64,000 bases of DNA from an uncultured Clostridia bacterium (lineage in GTDB: Bacteria; Bacillota; Clostridia; Oscillospirales; Acutalibacteraceae), in contig CAMCPL010000001.1 of assembly GCA_945876745.1 (NCBI GenBank), positions 124,001 through 188,000 on the forward strand, in the 5' to 3' direction. Shown here one piece after another: positions 50,136 through 57,968 of this stretch. Each line of letters begins with the position of its first letter. Position 1 is the first letter of the stretch. The translations under genes were made by a program, and so were the position numbers. The notes beneath the pieces were generated by a model. That model did not search any database and had not been told where the DNA came from. It saw only the letters and a program-made list of their open reading frames with translations.

Positions 50136-51059
50136 ATGGCGTCCTATGCAATGATAAAGGAGCTTCGTGAAAAGACCGACAAAAACGGCAACGGCTATCT
50201 CGATATGATAGTTATCGGAAGCGACAAAAAGGAATATCCCGCAAAACTTTGGAGATTTGAAAACAACGGTATGTTCGCCGCAAACGACGTGGTTGAAATA
50301 GAATACAAGGCAGACGATTACAAGGGCAAAACACAGCTCAATATACAGACAATCAAAAAAGCGCCGGATGAGATGATTTCGCAGTTTATACCGACTGCAC
50401 AGCACGACGGCAAGGCAGTTTTTACAAAACTTTATTCAAAGGTGCAGTCGTTCAGAGATTCCGACCTAAAAGCAATTGTGTCGGACATTATGATAAGCAA
50501 TAAGGAAGCGTTGGAGGTTTATCCTGCGGCGTTCAAACTTCATCACGCAATGGTCGGCGGACTTATGCTTCATACCGCATCAATCGTTGAAATGGCAGAA
50601 AAGGTATGCGATATTTATCCTGCGATAAACCGTGAACTGCTTATTTCAGGCGCAATACTTCACGACGTTGCAAAGACCTTTGAAATGCACGTAAGCAAAA
50701 GCGGACTTTGCGACTCTTATACCGTAGGCGGCGAGCTTGTAGGACACCTTGTTAAGGGCGCAATTTATGTTGAAAAAACCGCCGAAAAGCTCGGAATAAA
50801 CAATGAAAAGGTGCTTTTGCTCCAGCATATGGTAATTTCACATCACGGACTGCCCGAATACGGCGCATGCAAAATGCCGATGTTTCTTGAAGCCGAGGTT
50901 TTGGCAACACTTGACACACTTGACGCAACTATATTTGAAATGACCGAGGCTATATCAAAGGTTGAAAAGGGTGAATTTACCGACAGACAGTGGGCGCTTG
51001 ACAACAGAAAGCTGTATAATCATTCGCTTGCAGGAACAGAGCATAAGGTTAATCTATAA
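50136..51059 (+). CDS. yhaM: YhaM-family 3'-5' exoribonuclease
   Basis: 307 aa: N-terminal OB-fold (residues 1-90) that binds RNA/ssDNA and a C-terminal HD domain with LHHAMVGGLMLHT, AILHDVAKTFEM and MVISHHGLPEYG metal ligands. Normal length for YhaM/CBF1. ATGAGGTGA precedes the start. Confidence 0.9.
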   Translation: MASYAMIKELREKTDKNGNGYLDMIVIGSDKKEYPAKLWRFENNGMFAANDVVEIEYKADDYKGKTQLNIQTIKKAPDEMISQFIPTAQHDGKAVFTKLYSKVQSFRDSDLKAIVSDIMISNKEALEVYPAAFKLHHAMVGGLMLHTASIVEMAEKVCDIYPAINRELLISGAILHDVAKTFEMHVSKSGLCDSYTVGGELVGHLVKGAIYVEKTAEKLGINNEKVLLLQHMVISHHGLPEYGACKMPMFLEAEVLATLDTLDATIFEMTEAISKVEKGEFTDRQWALDNRKLYNHSLAGTEHKVNL

Positions 51060-51062
51060 ACA

Positions 51063-51202
51063 CAAAACCCTATTTTCCTCCCTTGTTAAAGGGTGCAGGT
51101 GCGGCTTGCCGCACTCGGAGGGAGATAAAATGGTTTAATAAAACCCTATTTGCCTCCCTTGTCAAAGGGAGGTGAGTGCGACTTGTCGCACTCGGAGGGA
51201 TT
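51063..51202. repeat. Two tandem copies of a hairpin-forming intergenic repeat
   Basis: Units starting AAACCCTATTT at 51063 and 51142 both contain CCTCCCTTGT..AAAGGG, a GTGCG.CTTG.CGCAC hairpin and CTCGGAGGGA. About 60 bp each, 79 bp apart. This is a dispersed-repeat type; no coding content. Confidence 0.75.
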
Positions 51203-51221
51203 CATAACGACGAGGTATATT

Positions 51222-52172
51222 ATGGGAATGACAAACGCAGTCGAGCAGGACAGCTGGACAGAAATTGCCGTATCGGTTGCAACGAAGGATATTGACGTTG
51301 CAGGTGATATTGCAAATATGACCGTGCCTTACGGTATTTACATTGAGGACTATTCTGCACTTGAGCAGGAAACAATGGAGATTGCTCACATTGATTTGAT
51401 TGAAGAGGAGCTTCTCAAAAAGGACAGAACAAAGGGCATTATTCATATTTACATTAACCCTGAGGAAAATCCTATGGAAAGCGTTTCGTTTATCAAGGAG
51501 AGACTTGACGACCTTGGTATTGAGCACGAAATTACGATTTCCGACTGTAAGGTTGAGGATTGGCAGAATAACTGGAAGCAGTATTTTCATCCTATGCCGA
51601 TAGGTGAAAAGCTGTTAATCCGTCCTGTTTGGATTGATGATTATGATGCGCAGGGCAGAGTTGTTTTGGATATCGAGCCGGGTCTCGCTTTCGGCTCAGG
51701 CTCCCACCCGACGACACGCCTTTGTCTTGAGACGCTTGAAAAATATGTAAATAACGACAGTACGGTACTTGACATCGGCTGCGGTTCGGGTATTTTGTCC
51801 GTTGCTTCGCTTTTGCTTGGCGCAAAAACAGCCTTCGGCGTTGATATCGACTCTCTTGCCGTAAAGACCGCAAAGGAAAACGCACTTCAAAACGGCTTCG
51901 GCGAGGACAGATTTACCGTTGTTCAGGGCAATTTGTCCGACAGGGTCAGCGGAAAGTTCAGCGTTATCGTTGCAAATATTGTTGCAGATATTATTATGGA
52001 ATTTAACACCGTTGTCGGTGATTTTCTTGAGGACGGCGGCGTGTATATTACGGGCGGAATTATCGAAAGCCGCGAGGACGAGGTATTGTATTCCTTTGCA
52101 CAAAACGGCTTTGAGATTATCGAAAGATTTGAAAACAACGGCTGGCTTGTTTTCGTGCTTAAAAAATCTTGA
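51222..52172 (+). CDS. prmA: Ribosomal protein L11 methyltransferase
   Basis: 316-aa SAM enzyme: N-terminal L11-recognition domain (ends near VEDWQNNWKQYFHP), then PGLAFGSGSHPTTRLCLE and VLDIGCGSGILSVASLLLGA, and motif IV VANIVADI. The start at 51222 follows GAGGT; the longer upstream frame is repeat DNA. Confidence 0.94.
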   Translation: MGMTNAVEQDSWTEIAVSVATKDIDVAGDIANMTVPYGIYIEDYSALEQETMEIAHIDLIEEELLKKDRTKGIIHIYINPEENPMESVSFIKERLDDLGIEHEITISDCKVEDWQNNWKQYFHPMPIGEKLLIRPVWIDDYDAQGRVVLDIEPGLAFGSGSHPTTRLCLETLEKYVNNDSTVLDIGCGSGILSVASLLLGAKTAFGVDIDSLAVKTAKENALQNGFGEDRFTVVQGNLSDRVSGKFSVIVANIVADIIMEFNTVVGDFLEDGGVYITGGIIESREDEVLYSFAQNGFEIIERFENNGWLVFVLKKS

Positions 52173-52234
52173 AATACAGGTTTTATTGATATATAATGTT
52201 TTTAATCTATAACAAATATTAAGGAGGCGACCTT

Positions 52235-53761
52235 ATGGAAAAGGTTTTGGTTTTGGATTTCGGCGGACAGTATAATCAGCTTATTGCCCGCAGAGTGCGT
52301 GACCATAGGGTTTATGCGGAAATTTTGCCCTACACCACTCCGCTTGAGGTCATAAAAGAAAACGGCTACAAGGGAATTATTTTCACAGGCGGACCTAATT
52401 CCGTTTTCGATATGTCCTCGCCGCATTATACGAAGGATATTTTGGAGCTCGGTATTCCTGTTTTGGGTATTTGCTACGGCTGTCAGCTTATTGCGTGGAT
52501 GGGCGACGGCGAGGTTAAGACTGCGCCTGTTTCGGAATACGGCAAGATTGAGCTTTGTGCAAAGCAGTCGAAGCTGTTTAAGAACGTGCCCGAAAAATCT
52601 ATTGTTTGGATGAGCCACACCGATTATATTGCAACTCCCCCAAAGGGCTTTGAAATTATCGGCTATACCGACGACTGCCCCTGCGCCGCAATGCAGAATA
52701 CGGCAAAGGATATTTATGCCGTTCAGTTTCATCCCGAGGTTACTCATTCCGAATATGGCAATCAGGTGCTTTATAACTTTCTTTATGAGGTTTGTCATTG
52801 CAAGGGCGAATGGGTTATGGATAATTTTATTGATAACACAGTTGCAAAATTAAGAGAGCAAATCGGCGACAAAAAGGTTATTTTAGGATTGAGCGGCGGT
52901 GTAGACAGCTCCGTTGCCGCAGGTCTTTTGTCGAAGGCTGTCGGCAATCAGCTCACCTGCGTTTTTGTTGACCAGGGCTTAATGCGTAAGGACGAGGGCG
53001 ATTTTGTTGAAAAAACCTTCACCTCGCTTTTTGATATGAATTTTGTCCGTGTCAACTGCGGCGAGCACTTTATTTCAAAGCTCAAGGGCGTTACCGACCC
53101 CGAGGAAAAAAGAAAGATTATCGGTACCGAATTTTTCAATGTTTTTTGGAATGAAATCAGAAAGCAGGACGAGCTCGGCTATTTTGCGCAGGGCACTATT
53201 TATCCCGATTGTATTGAATCGGGCAAGGGCGACGCCGATGTAATTAAGACTCACCACAACAGGGTAAAAACTCCCGATGACGTTGAATTTTTGGGAATCA
53301 TCGAGCCGCTTGCGGATTTGTTTAAGGACGAGGTCAGACGTGTCGGCGAAAAACTCGGCATACCAAAGGATTTAGTATGGCGTCAGCCGTTCCCCGGACC
53401 GGGTCTCGGCGTTAGGATTATCGGTGAAATAACCGCAGAAAAGATTAAGATTTTGCAACAAGCCGATTGGGTGCTTCGTGATGAAATGAGTAAGAACGGC
53501 TACGAGAAAAACCTCGCACAGTTCTTCTGCGTTCTCCCCGGTGTCAGCACCGTCGGTGTCATGGGCGACCATAGAACGTATGATAATCTCGTCGCAATCC
53601 GCGCCGTCACAACCGACGACTTTATGACCGCCGATTGGGCAAAAATCCCTTACGATATTCTCGCAAAGGTCTCCAACCGCATCACCAATGAATGTCCCCA
53701 CATCAACCGAGTGGTCTACGACATAACCTCCAAACCCCCCGGCACCGTGGAGTGGGAATAG
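52235..53761 (+). CDS. guaA: GMP synthase (glutamine-hydrolysing), full length
   Basis: 508 aa. N-terminal class I amidotransferase with catalytic Cys in GICYGCQLIAW and HPEVTHSE for His/Glu; ATP-PPase domain with LGLSGGVDSSVAA near residue 217; C-terminal dimerization domain ending PPGTVEWE. Converts XMP to GMP with glutamine. GGAGG precedes the start. The last 13 bases are the attachment core of element C, which leaves the frame intact and ends it in TAG. Confidence 0.97.
   Translation: MEKVLVLDFGGQYNQLIARRVRDHRVYAEILPYTTPLEVIKENGYKGIIFTGGPNSVFDMSSPHYTKDILELGIPVLGICYGCQLIAWMGDGEVKTAPVSEYGKIELCAKQSKLFKNVPEKSIVWMSHTDYIATPPKGFEIIGYTDDCPCAAMQNTAKDIYAVQFHPEVTHSEYGNQVLYNFLYEVCHCKGEWVMDNFIDNTVAKLREQIGDKKVILGLSGGVDSSVAAGLLSKAVGNQLTCVFVDQGLMRKDEGDFVEKTFTSLFDMNFVRVNCGEHFISKLKGVTDPEEKRKIIGTEFFNVFWNEIRKQDELGYFAQGTIYPDCIESGKGDADVIKTHHNRVKTPDDVEFLGIIEPLADLFKDEVRRVGEKLGIPKDLVWRQPFPGPGLGVRIIGEITAEKIKILQQADWVLRDEMSKNGYEKNLAQFFCVLPGVSTVGVMGDHRTYDNLVAIRAVTTDDFMTADWAKIPYDILAKVSNRITNECPHINRVVYDITSKPPGTVEWE
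53749..53761. other. att core of element C at the guaA 3' end
   Basis: GGAGTGGGAATAG; the complement matches the element A outer core at 12 of 13 positions. It is the near boundary of element C; the far copy is not in the window. Confidence 0.85.
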
Positions 53762-53875
53762 TAAACAAAGTTCTCAAATACCGCATAAATAAAGGAAATT
53801 TGAGAGTTAAAAAGTCAAAATGATACTGTTTTGATACGGTGAATTATTCCTAATAATAATCAATACAAGAGGAAA

Positions 53876-53921
53876 CCCCTCTCGTTTGAACGCTTAGTTC
53901 ATTCGAGAGGGGAATTTTTTT
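53876..53921. terminator. Terminator between guaA and the element C regulator
   Basis: CCCCTCTCG and CGAGAGGGG enclosing GAAC/GTTC, then AATTTTTTTATT on the plus strand. Serves guaA and, on the other strand, ends just after the XRE stop. Confidence 0.85.
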
Positions 53922-54405
53922 ATTCTTTTTCACCAATAGCTTTTAAAGCTTCGTGTGTTTCTCTTGCAGAGCTTGCAGGGTAATTATATCTCCAGTCATC
54001 GTATTGCTCCTGTGTTATTTCTCCATTTTTTAATTGTTCAAATTTTTTGTACCAATTTCTGAATGTATCTAAATGTGAAGAACGGTCAAATCTGTCAGGA
54101 ACTAAACAAGGTGTTCCGTTTTCGTCTTTACTGATTTTAAAACCGTATTCATCCTCTAAAGCAAACAAGAGTTGAAAAAGATGTTCGTAGTTGTCGATAT
54201 CGCCAACTTCTAACGCAGACGGTTGTACGCCAACTATTGCCGCCAATTTTTCTATGTATTTTTCCTTAGGCTTACGGGTGCCTGTCTCGTATTGGGCAAT
54301 TCTTATATCTGCTGTTCTGTTGTCAAATCCGATAGCTAAGCCTAATTGCTTTTGAGTTAAACCTTTTCTTGTGCGAAATCTTTTTAATCTTTGTCCGACA
54401 GTCAT
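53920..54405 (-). CDS. XRE-family control protein of element C
   Basis: 161 aa. Helix-turn-helix residues 4-68 (GQRLKRFRTRKGLTQKQLGL, then NRTADIRIAQYETGTRKPK), C-terminal GEITQEQYDDWRYNYP. It shares the layout of the A and B regulators but is more divergent. It is transcribed away from xis-int. Confidence 0.87.
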   Translation of the reverse strand: MTVGQRLKRFRTRKGLTQKQLGLAIGFDNRTADIRIAQYETGTRKPKEKYIEKLAAIVGVQPSALEVGDIDNYEHLFQLLFALEDEYGFKISKDENGTPCLVPDRFDRSSHLDTFRNWYKKFEQLKNGEITQEQYDDWRYNYPASSARETHEALKAIGEKE

Positions 54406-54440
54406 AATACTTTCTCCGAAACAAAATTGTTTATAGGGGT

Positions 54441-54469
54441 ATTATAGCGGATTTAAAATAAAAAATCAA
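54441..54469 (-). promoter_or_regulatory. Promoter of the element C XRE gene
   Basis: TTGATT, 17 nt, TATAAT on the minus strand. Confidence 0.7.
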
Positions 54470-54500
54470 CACACTAAACAAAAAAGTTTATAATTTATAC

Positions 54501-54529
54501 TTGACATAAACAATAATGTTTAGTATAAT
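54501..54529 (+). promoter_or_regulatory. Promoter of xis-int (element C)
   Basis: TTGACA, 17 nt, TATAAT. Repeated AAACAA.AA.GTTTA half-sites on both sides are candidate XRE operators. Confidence 0.82.
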
Positions 54530-54585
54530 TCAAATAAACTAAACAAATAAGTTTAACTTATTGTAATCGAAAGGAGATGAATTAA

Positions 54586-54786
54586 ATGGCAAATCAAAAC
54601 TTTATCCATGCAGATGAAATAGCCGAGGAATTAGGCGTTTCAAAGGCTTACGCCTACAAAATTGTGCATAGGCTCAATGATGAGTTGAAAGCAAAGGGCT
54701 ATGTGACTATTTCAGGCAGAGTAAGCCGCAAGTATTTTGAAGAAAAGTTTTACGGTATGCAGTCTGATGATAAGAAAGGAGCGTAA
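54586..54786 (+). CDS. xis: Excisionase-like helix-turn-helix protein (element C)
   Basis: 66 aa: FIHADEIAEELGVSKAYAYKIVHRLNDELKAKGYVTISGRVSRKYF, the same family as 18922 and 28846. AAAGGAG precedes the start; int follows after 2 bp. Confidence 0.85.
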   Translation: MANQNFIHADEIAEELGVSKAYAYKIVHRLNDELKAKGYVTISGRVSRKYFEEKFYGMQSDDKKGA

Positions 54787-54788
54787 AA

Positions 54789-55865
54789 ATGCCTGCATAT
54801 AAAAATAAAGAAAACGGTTCTTGGTATGTTTCTGTATATTATAAGAATTGGAAAGGCGAGAAAAGTCGAAAGGTTAAGCGGGGCTTTGATACCCGGCGAG
54901 CTGCTCTTGAATGGGAACGAAACTTCTTATCACAACATTCCGAAGAACTCGATATGAGCTTTGAAAATTTTGTTGAGATATATAAAAACGATATGAAAGA
55001 GCGTTTAAAGCTCAACACATGGACAAACAAGATTAATATAATTGAGCAGAAAATTATGCCGTATTTCAAGGATAAGAAAATGAACGAAATCAAGCCTACT
55101 GATGTGCGTTTGTGGCAAAATGAAATGATGTCTTACCGAGATGAAAACGGAAAAGGCTATTCACAGACTTACCTGAAATCGCTCCATAATCAGCTGAGTG
55201 CGATTTTTAATCACGCTGTTAAGTATTATGAATTAAAAAATAATCCTGCCGTTAAGGCAGGAAATATGGGTAAAAAAGAAAGCGAAAAGGAAATGCTTTT
55301 TTGGACAAAGGAAGAATATCTTAAATTTGCTAACGCAATGATGGATAAGCCTGTATCCTATTATGCTTTTGAAATTCTTTATTGGTGCGGACTTCGTTTA
55401 GGAGAATTACTTGCACTTACTCCTTCGGATTTTAATTTTGAAAAGCAGACAATCCGTATCAACAAATCATATCAGCGTATTAACGATAATGATGTAATTA
55501 CGGAGCCCAAAACACCAAAGAGTAAAAGAACTGTCCAAATGCCAACATTTTTAAATGATGAGATGCAGGATTATATAAATTATATTTACGGACTTGAAAA
55601 TGATATGCGTATATTTCCTATCAGCAAAAGCTATTTGCACCACGAAATGAATAGGGGCTGTAAGGCAACCGGCGTAAAGAGAATAAGAATACACGATTTG
55701 CGACATTCCCATGTTTCTCTCTTAATAGACAAGGGTTTCACGGCAGTAGATATTGCAAACCGAGTGGGACATGAAAGTATTGATATTACATTCAGATATG
55801 CCCATATGTTTCCGACAAAGCAAAATGAAATTGCTAAAATGCTTGATGTTGAAAGAGGGGCATAA
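54789..55865 (+). CDS. int: Tyrosine integrase of element C
   Basis: 358 aa. Catalytic motifs CGLRLGELLAL, RIHDLRHSHVSLLIDKG and GHESIDITFRYAHMFPTKQ. N-terminal arm-binding domain as in B (MPAYKNKENGSWYV). It presumably recombines at the 13-bp core at the end of guaA. Confidence 0.94.
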   Translation: MPAYKNKENGSWYVSVYYKNWKGEKSRKVKRGFDTRRAALEWERNFLSQHSEELDMSFENFVEIYKNDMKERLKLNTWTNKINIIEQKIMPYFKDKKMNEIKPTDVRLWQNEMMSYRDENGKGYSQTYLKSLHNQLSAIFNHAVKYYELKNNPAVKAGNMGKKESEKEMLFWTKEEYLKFANAMMDKPVSYYAFEILYWCGLRLGELLALTPSDFNFEKQTIRINKSYQRINDNDVITEPKTPKSKRTVQMPTFLNDEMQDYINYIYGLENDMRIFPISKSYLHHEMNRGCKATGVKRIRIHDLRHSHVSLLIDKGFTAVDIANRVGHESIDITFRYAHMFPTKQNEIAKMLDVERGA

Positions 55866-55866
55866 T

Positions 55867-56181
55867 ATGTCAAAGAAAAATTTAGACGCTCATAACCGTT
55901 TGAGAAGTAAGATAGTTTCATTCAGAATGTCACCTGAAGAAGCAAAACTGCTTGATGAATTTGTCAAACTGTCAGGACTTAACAAACAGGATTACCTAAT
56001 AAACAGAGCCTTGCAAAGAGCGGTTGTGGTTCAAGGCAATCCGAGAGTGTATAAAGCCTTGCGAAACGAACTCACTAATTTGACTAATCAGTTGAAAAAT
56101 ATCAATCAGGTTGATGAGGAATTCTTCTTAGTTTTGAATCAGTCTTTAACCATACTTTCCGATATGAATAATCTGTCTTAA
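55867..56181 (+). CDS. MobC-like relaxosome protein (element C)
   Basis: 104 aa: KIVSFRMSPEEAKLLDEFVKLSGLNKQDYL and NPRVYKALRNELTNLTNQL. The ATG at 55867 lies one base after the int stop and follows AGAGGGG. Homologous to 17511 and 27445. Confidence 0.85.
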   Translation: MSKKNLDAHNRLRSKIVSFRMSPEEAKLLDEFVKLSGLNKQDYLINRALQRAVVVQGNPRVYKALRNELTNLTNQLKNINQVDEEFFLVLNQSLTILSDMNNLS

Positions 56182-56209
56182 AATACGCTTAAGCCCCTGC
56201 GGGCGCAAG

Positions 56210-56270
56210 GGCACTTTTGATACGAAGTGTCAAAAGTGCATTTGCGTTACTCTTGGCAAGAGTAACAGAA
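56210..56270. other. Candidate oriT of element C
   Basis: Two inverted repeats: GCACTTTTGA/TCAAAAGTGC (56210-56240) and GTTACTCTTG/CAAGAGTAAC (56246-56266). The order and much of the sequence are shared with element B, about 140 bp upstream of the relaxase. Confidence 0.65.
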
Positions 56271-56411
56271 CTCGTCCTCACAAGTTCCATATCTCTCGTG
56301 GCTTCGCAGGCTCTGCCCCTCGCTCATTCCACTGCTCGTCCTCTCGTCAAAAAGTCTCGCTACGCTACTAACTTTTTGCCGTAATAATAGGTTTGAAAAG
56401 GAGATGATAAT

Positions 56412-57563
56412 ATAACGATTTTAACAAGTATAAGTATTGAACTCGGTAAAGGCGTACTTAACCACAATAATCGAAAATTTATTGCAGAAAATGTTGATGA
56501 AAACAGAACTCAAGATAACGTTGAGTATGAAAATATAAGTCTTGAAAATGCTTATCACAACCTTTTTGATAAAGCATTGCAGAGGTATAACGATAAGCAG
56601 AAAAGAAATGACAGAAAAATAGAAAACTACCTTGAACATATCCAAAAAGGCAAGCAGGAAAAACCGTTTTATGAGATAATTGTTCAGGTAGGCAACAAGA
56701 ATGATATGGGTGTAAACACTCACAATAAAGAACTGTCAAAAGCAATTCTTGATGAGTATATGAAAGAATTTCAAAAGCGAAATCCGTATCTCTATGTGTT
56801 CAATGCACATCTTCATATGGATGAGGCAACCCCCCATTTGCACATTGATTTTATACCATTTACTACGAATAGTAAGCGTGGTTTAGATACTCGTGTATCA
56901 ATGAAACAGGCGCTATCAAACCAAGGCTTTAACGGTGGCACCCGTGAAGAAACTGAATGGAGCCAATGGGTAAAATCCGAAAAGCAAGCCCTATCAAAAG
57001 TTATGTATGAGCATAATGTTGAGTGGGAGTTTCAGGGTAATAATAAAGAGCATTTATCTGTTCTTGACTACAAAAAGCAGGAACGCAAGAAGGAGGTTAC
57101 AGAACTCGAAAGACAATGCGATGTCCTCAAGCATAACATTGTTGATTTGGCAGATTGTCAGCAACAGATAGAGAATATTTTCTCGGAGCAAGAGTTTGAA
57201 GAGATTTATTCTCTGCCGGAGCCGAATAAGCTTGAAAGTGCAAAATCCTACAAAAGCCGTATTGAGCCGTTGTTCAAAAAGCTAAAAGAATTTGCAAAAC
57301 GGTACCTAATAAAATTTATTGATTACAGAAATAAGTATCGAGCTGTTAGCAGTGAGTGTGACTATTTACAACGAGAAAATTATGAATTAAAGCAAAGCAA
57401 CACACGATATTTACAGGAAAATCTGAAGCTTAGAAGGGAGCTGAAGGATTTTAGATTACTCAAAAAATTGATAGGCAAAGAAAAGGTTAATGAGATAATT
57501 GAACAGTCAAGAAAAACTAAAAAACACGAAAGGAATTTTAATTATGAAAAAGAATTATACTGA
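56412..57563 (+). CDS. Relaxase of element C, probable ATA start
   Basis: About 383 aa, homologous to the element B relaxase: VQVGNKNDMG, HLHMDEATPHLHIDFIPFT with the metal-site histidines, LSVLDYKKQERKKEV, then a coiled coil and a basic tail. The first ATG in frame (56577) would remove 55 conserved residues (including FIAENVDENRTQDN). AAAGGAG at 56397 points to ATA at 56412. Either a non-standard start is used or an original ATG was lost. Confidence 0.83.
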   Translation: MTILTSISIELGKGVLNHNNRKFIAENVDENRTQDNVEYENISLENAYHNLFDKALQRYNDKQKRNDRKIENYLEHIQKGKQEKPFYEIIVQVGNKNDMGVNTHNKELSKAILDEYMKEFQKRNPYLYVFNAHLHMDEATPHLHIDFIPFTTNSKRGLDTRVSMKQALSNQGFNGGTREETEWSQWVKSEKQALSKVMYEHNVEWEFQGNNKEHLSVLDYKKQERKKEVTELERQCDVLKHNIVDLADCQQQIENIFSEQEFEEIYSLPEPNKLESAKSYKSRIEPLFKKLKEFAKRYLIKFIDYRNKYRAVSSECDYLQRENYELKQSNTRYLQENLKLRRELKDFRLLKKLIGKEKVNEIIEQSRKTKKHERNFNYEKELY

Positions 57564-57918
57564 TGAAAAAATAGGAATTGATTACACACTCGTAGGTGAT
57601 GTTTATCTGCCAAACCTTCTTTCGGCAGACACCAATTACCCAATCGGCATTTGGGGACAAAGGCACAAGGAGTACCTAAAAGAAAACCACAAATTGAGAT
57701 ATTACAACTTACTCACAAGTGGCAAACTTAACTCGTATCTCCACGATGTAAATGCCAGAGCAAAGAAAATGTATGACAATCTTGTAAAGCAACTTGCCGA
57801 ACAAGAAGGCATAACCGAGCAACTCAAAGCGGATAATCAAATGGAGTGGGTTGCTCGGATGAATAACATTCGTAGCAGAGTCACCGAGGTCGTGAATACA
57901 GATTTTATTTACACCTAA
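57544..57918 (+). CDS. tnpV: TnpV-like protein (element C)
   Basis: 124 aa: IGIWGQRHKEYLKENHKLRY, YNLLTSGKLNSYL, EQLKADNQMEWVARMNNIRS. Overlaps the relaxase gene by 20 bp. The homologue in element A is at 14472. A hairpin terminator of the same family as R1-R3 follows. Confidence 0.85.
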   Translation: MKKNYTDEKIGIDYTLVGDVYLPNLLSADTNYPIGIWGQRHKEYLKENHKLRYYNLLTSGKLNSYLHDVNARAKKMYDNLVKQLAEQEGITEQLKADNQMEWVARMNNIRSRVTEVVNTDFIYT

Positions 57919-57928
57919 CCGGTAAACA

Positions 57929-57963
57929 GCGGCAGGGATTTTGCTCTCTGCCGCCGTTTTTTA
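57929..57963 (+). terminator. Hairpin terminator after tnpV, same family as R1-R3
   Basis: GCGGCAGGGA and TCTCTGCCGC (one G.U), then CGTTTTTTATT. It marks the border between mobilization genes and defence cargo. Confidence 0.85.
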
Positions 57964-57968
57964 TTACA

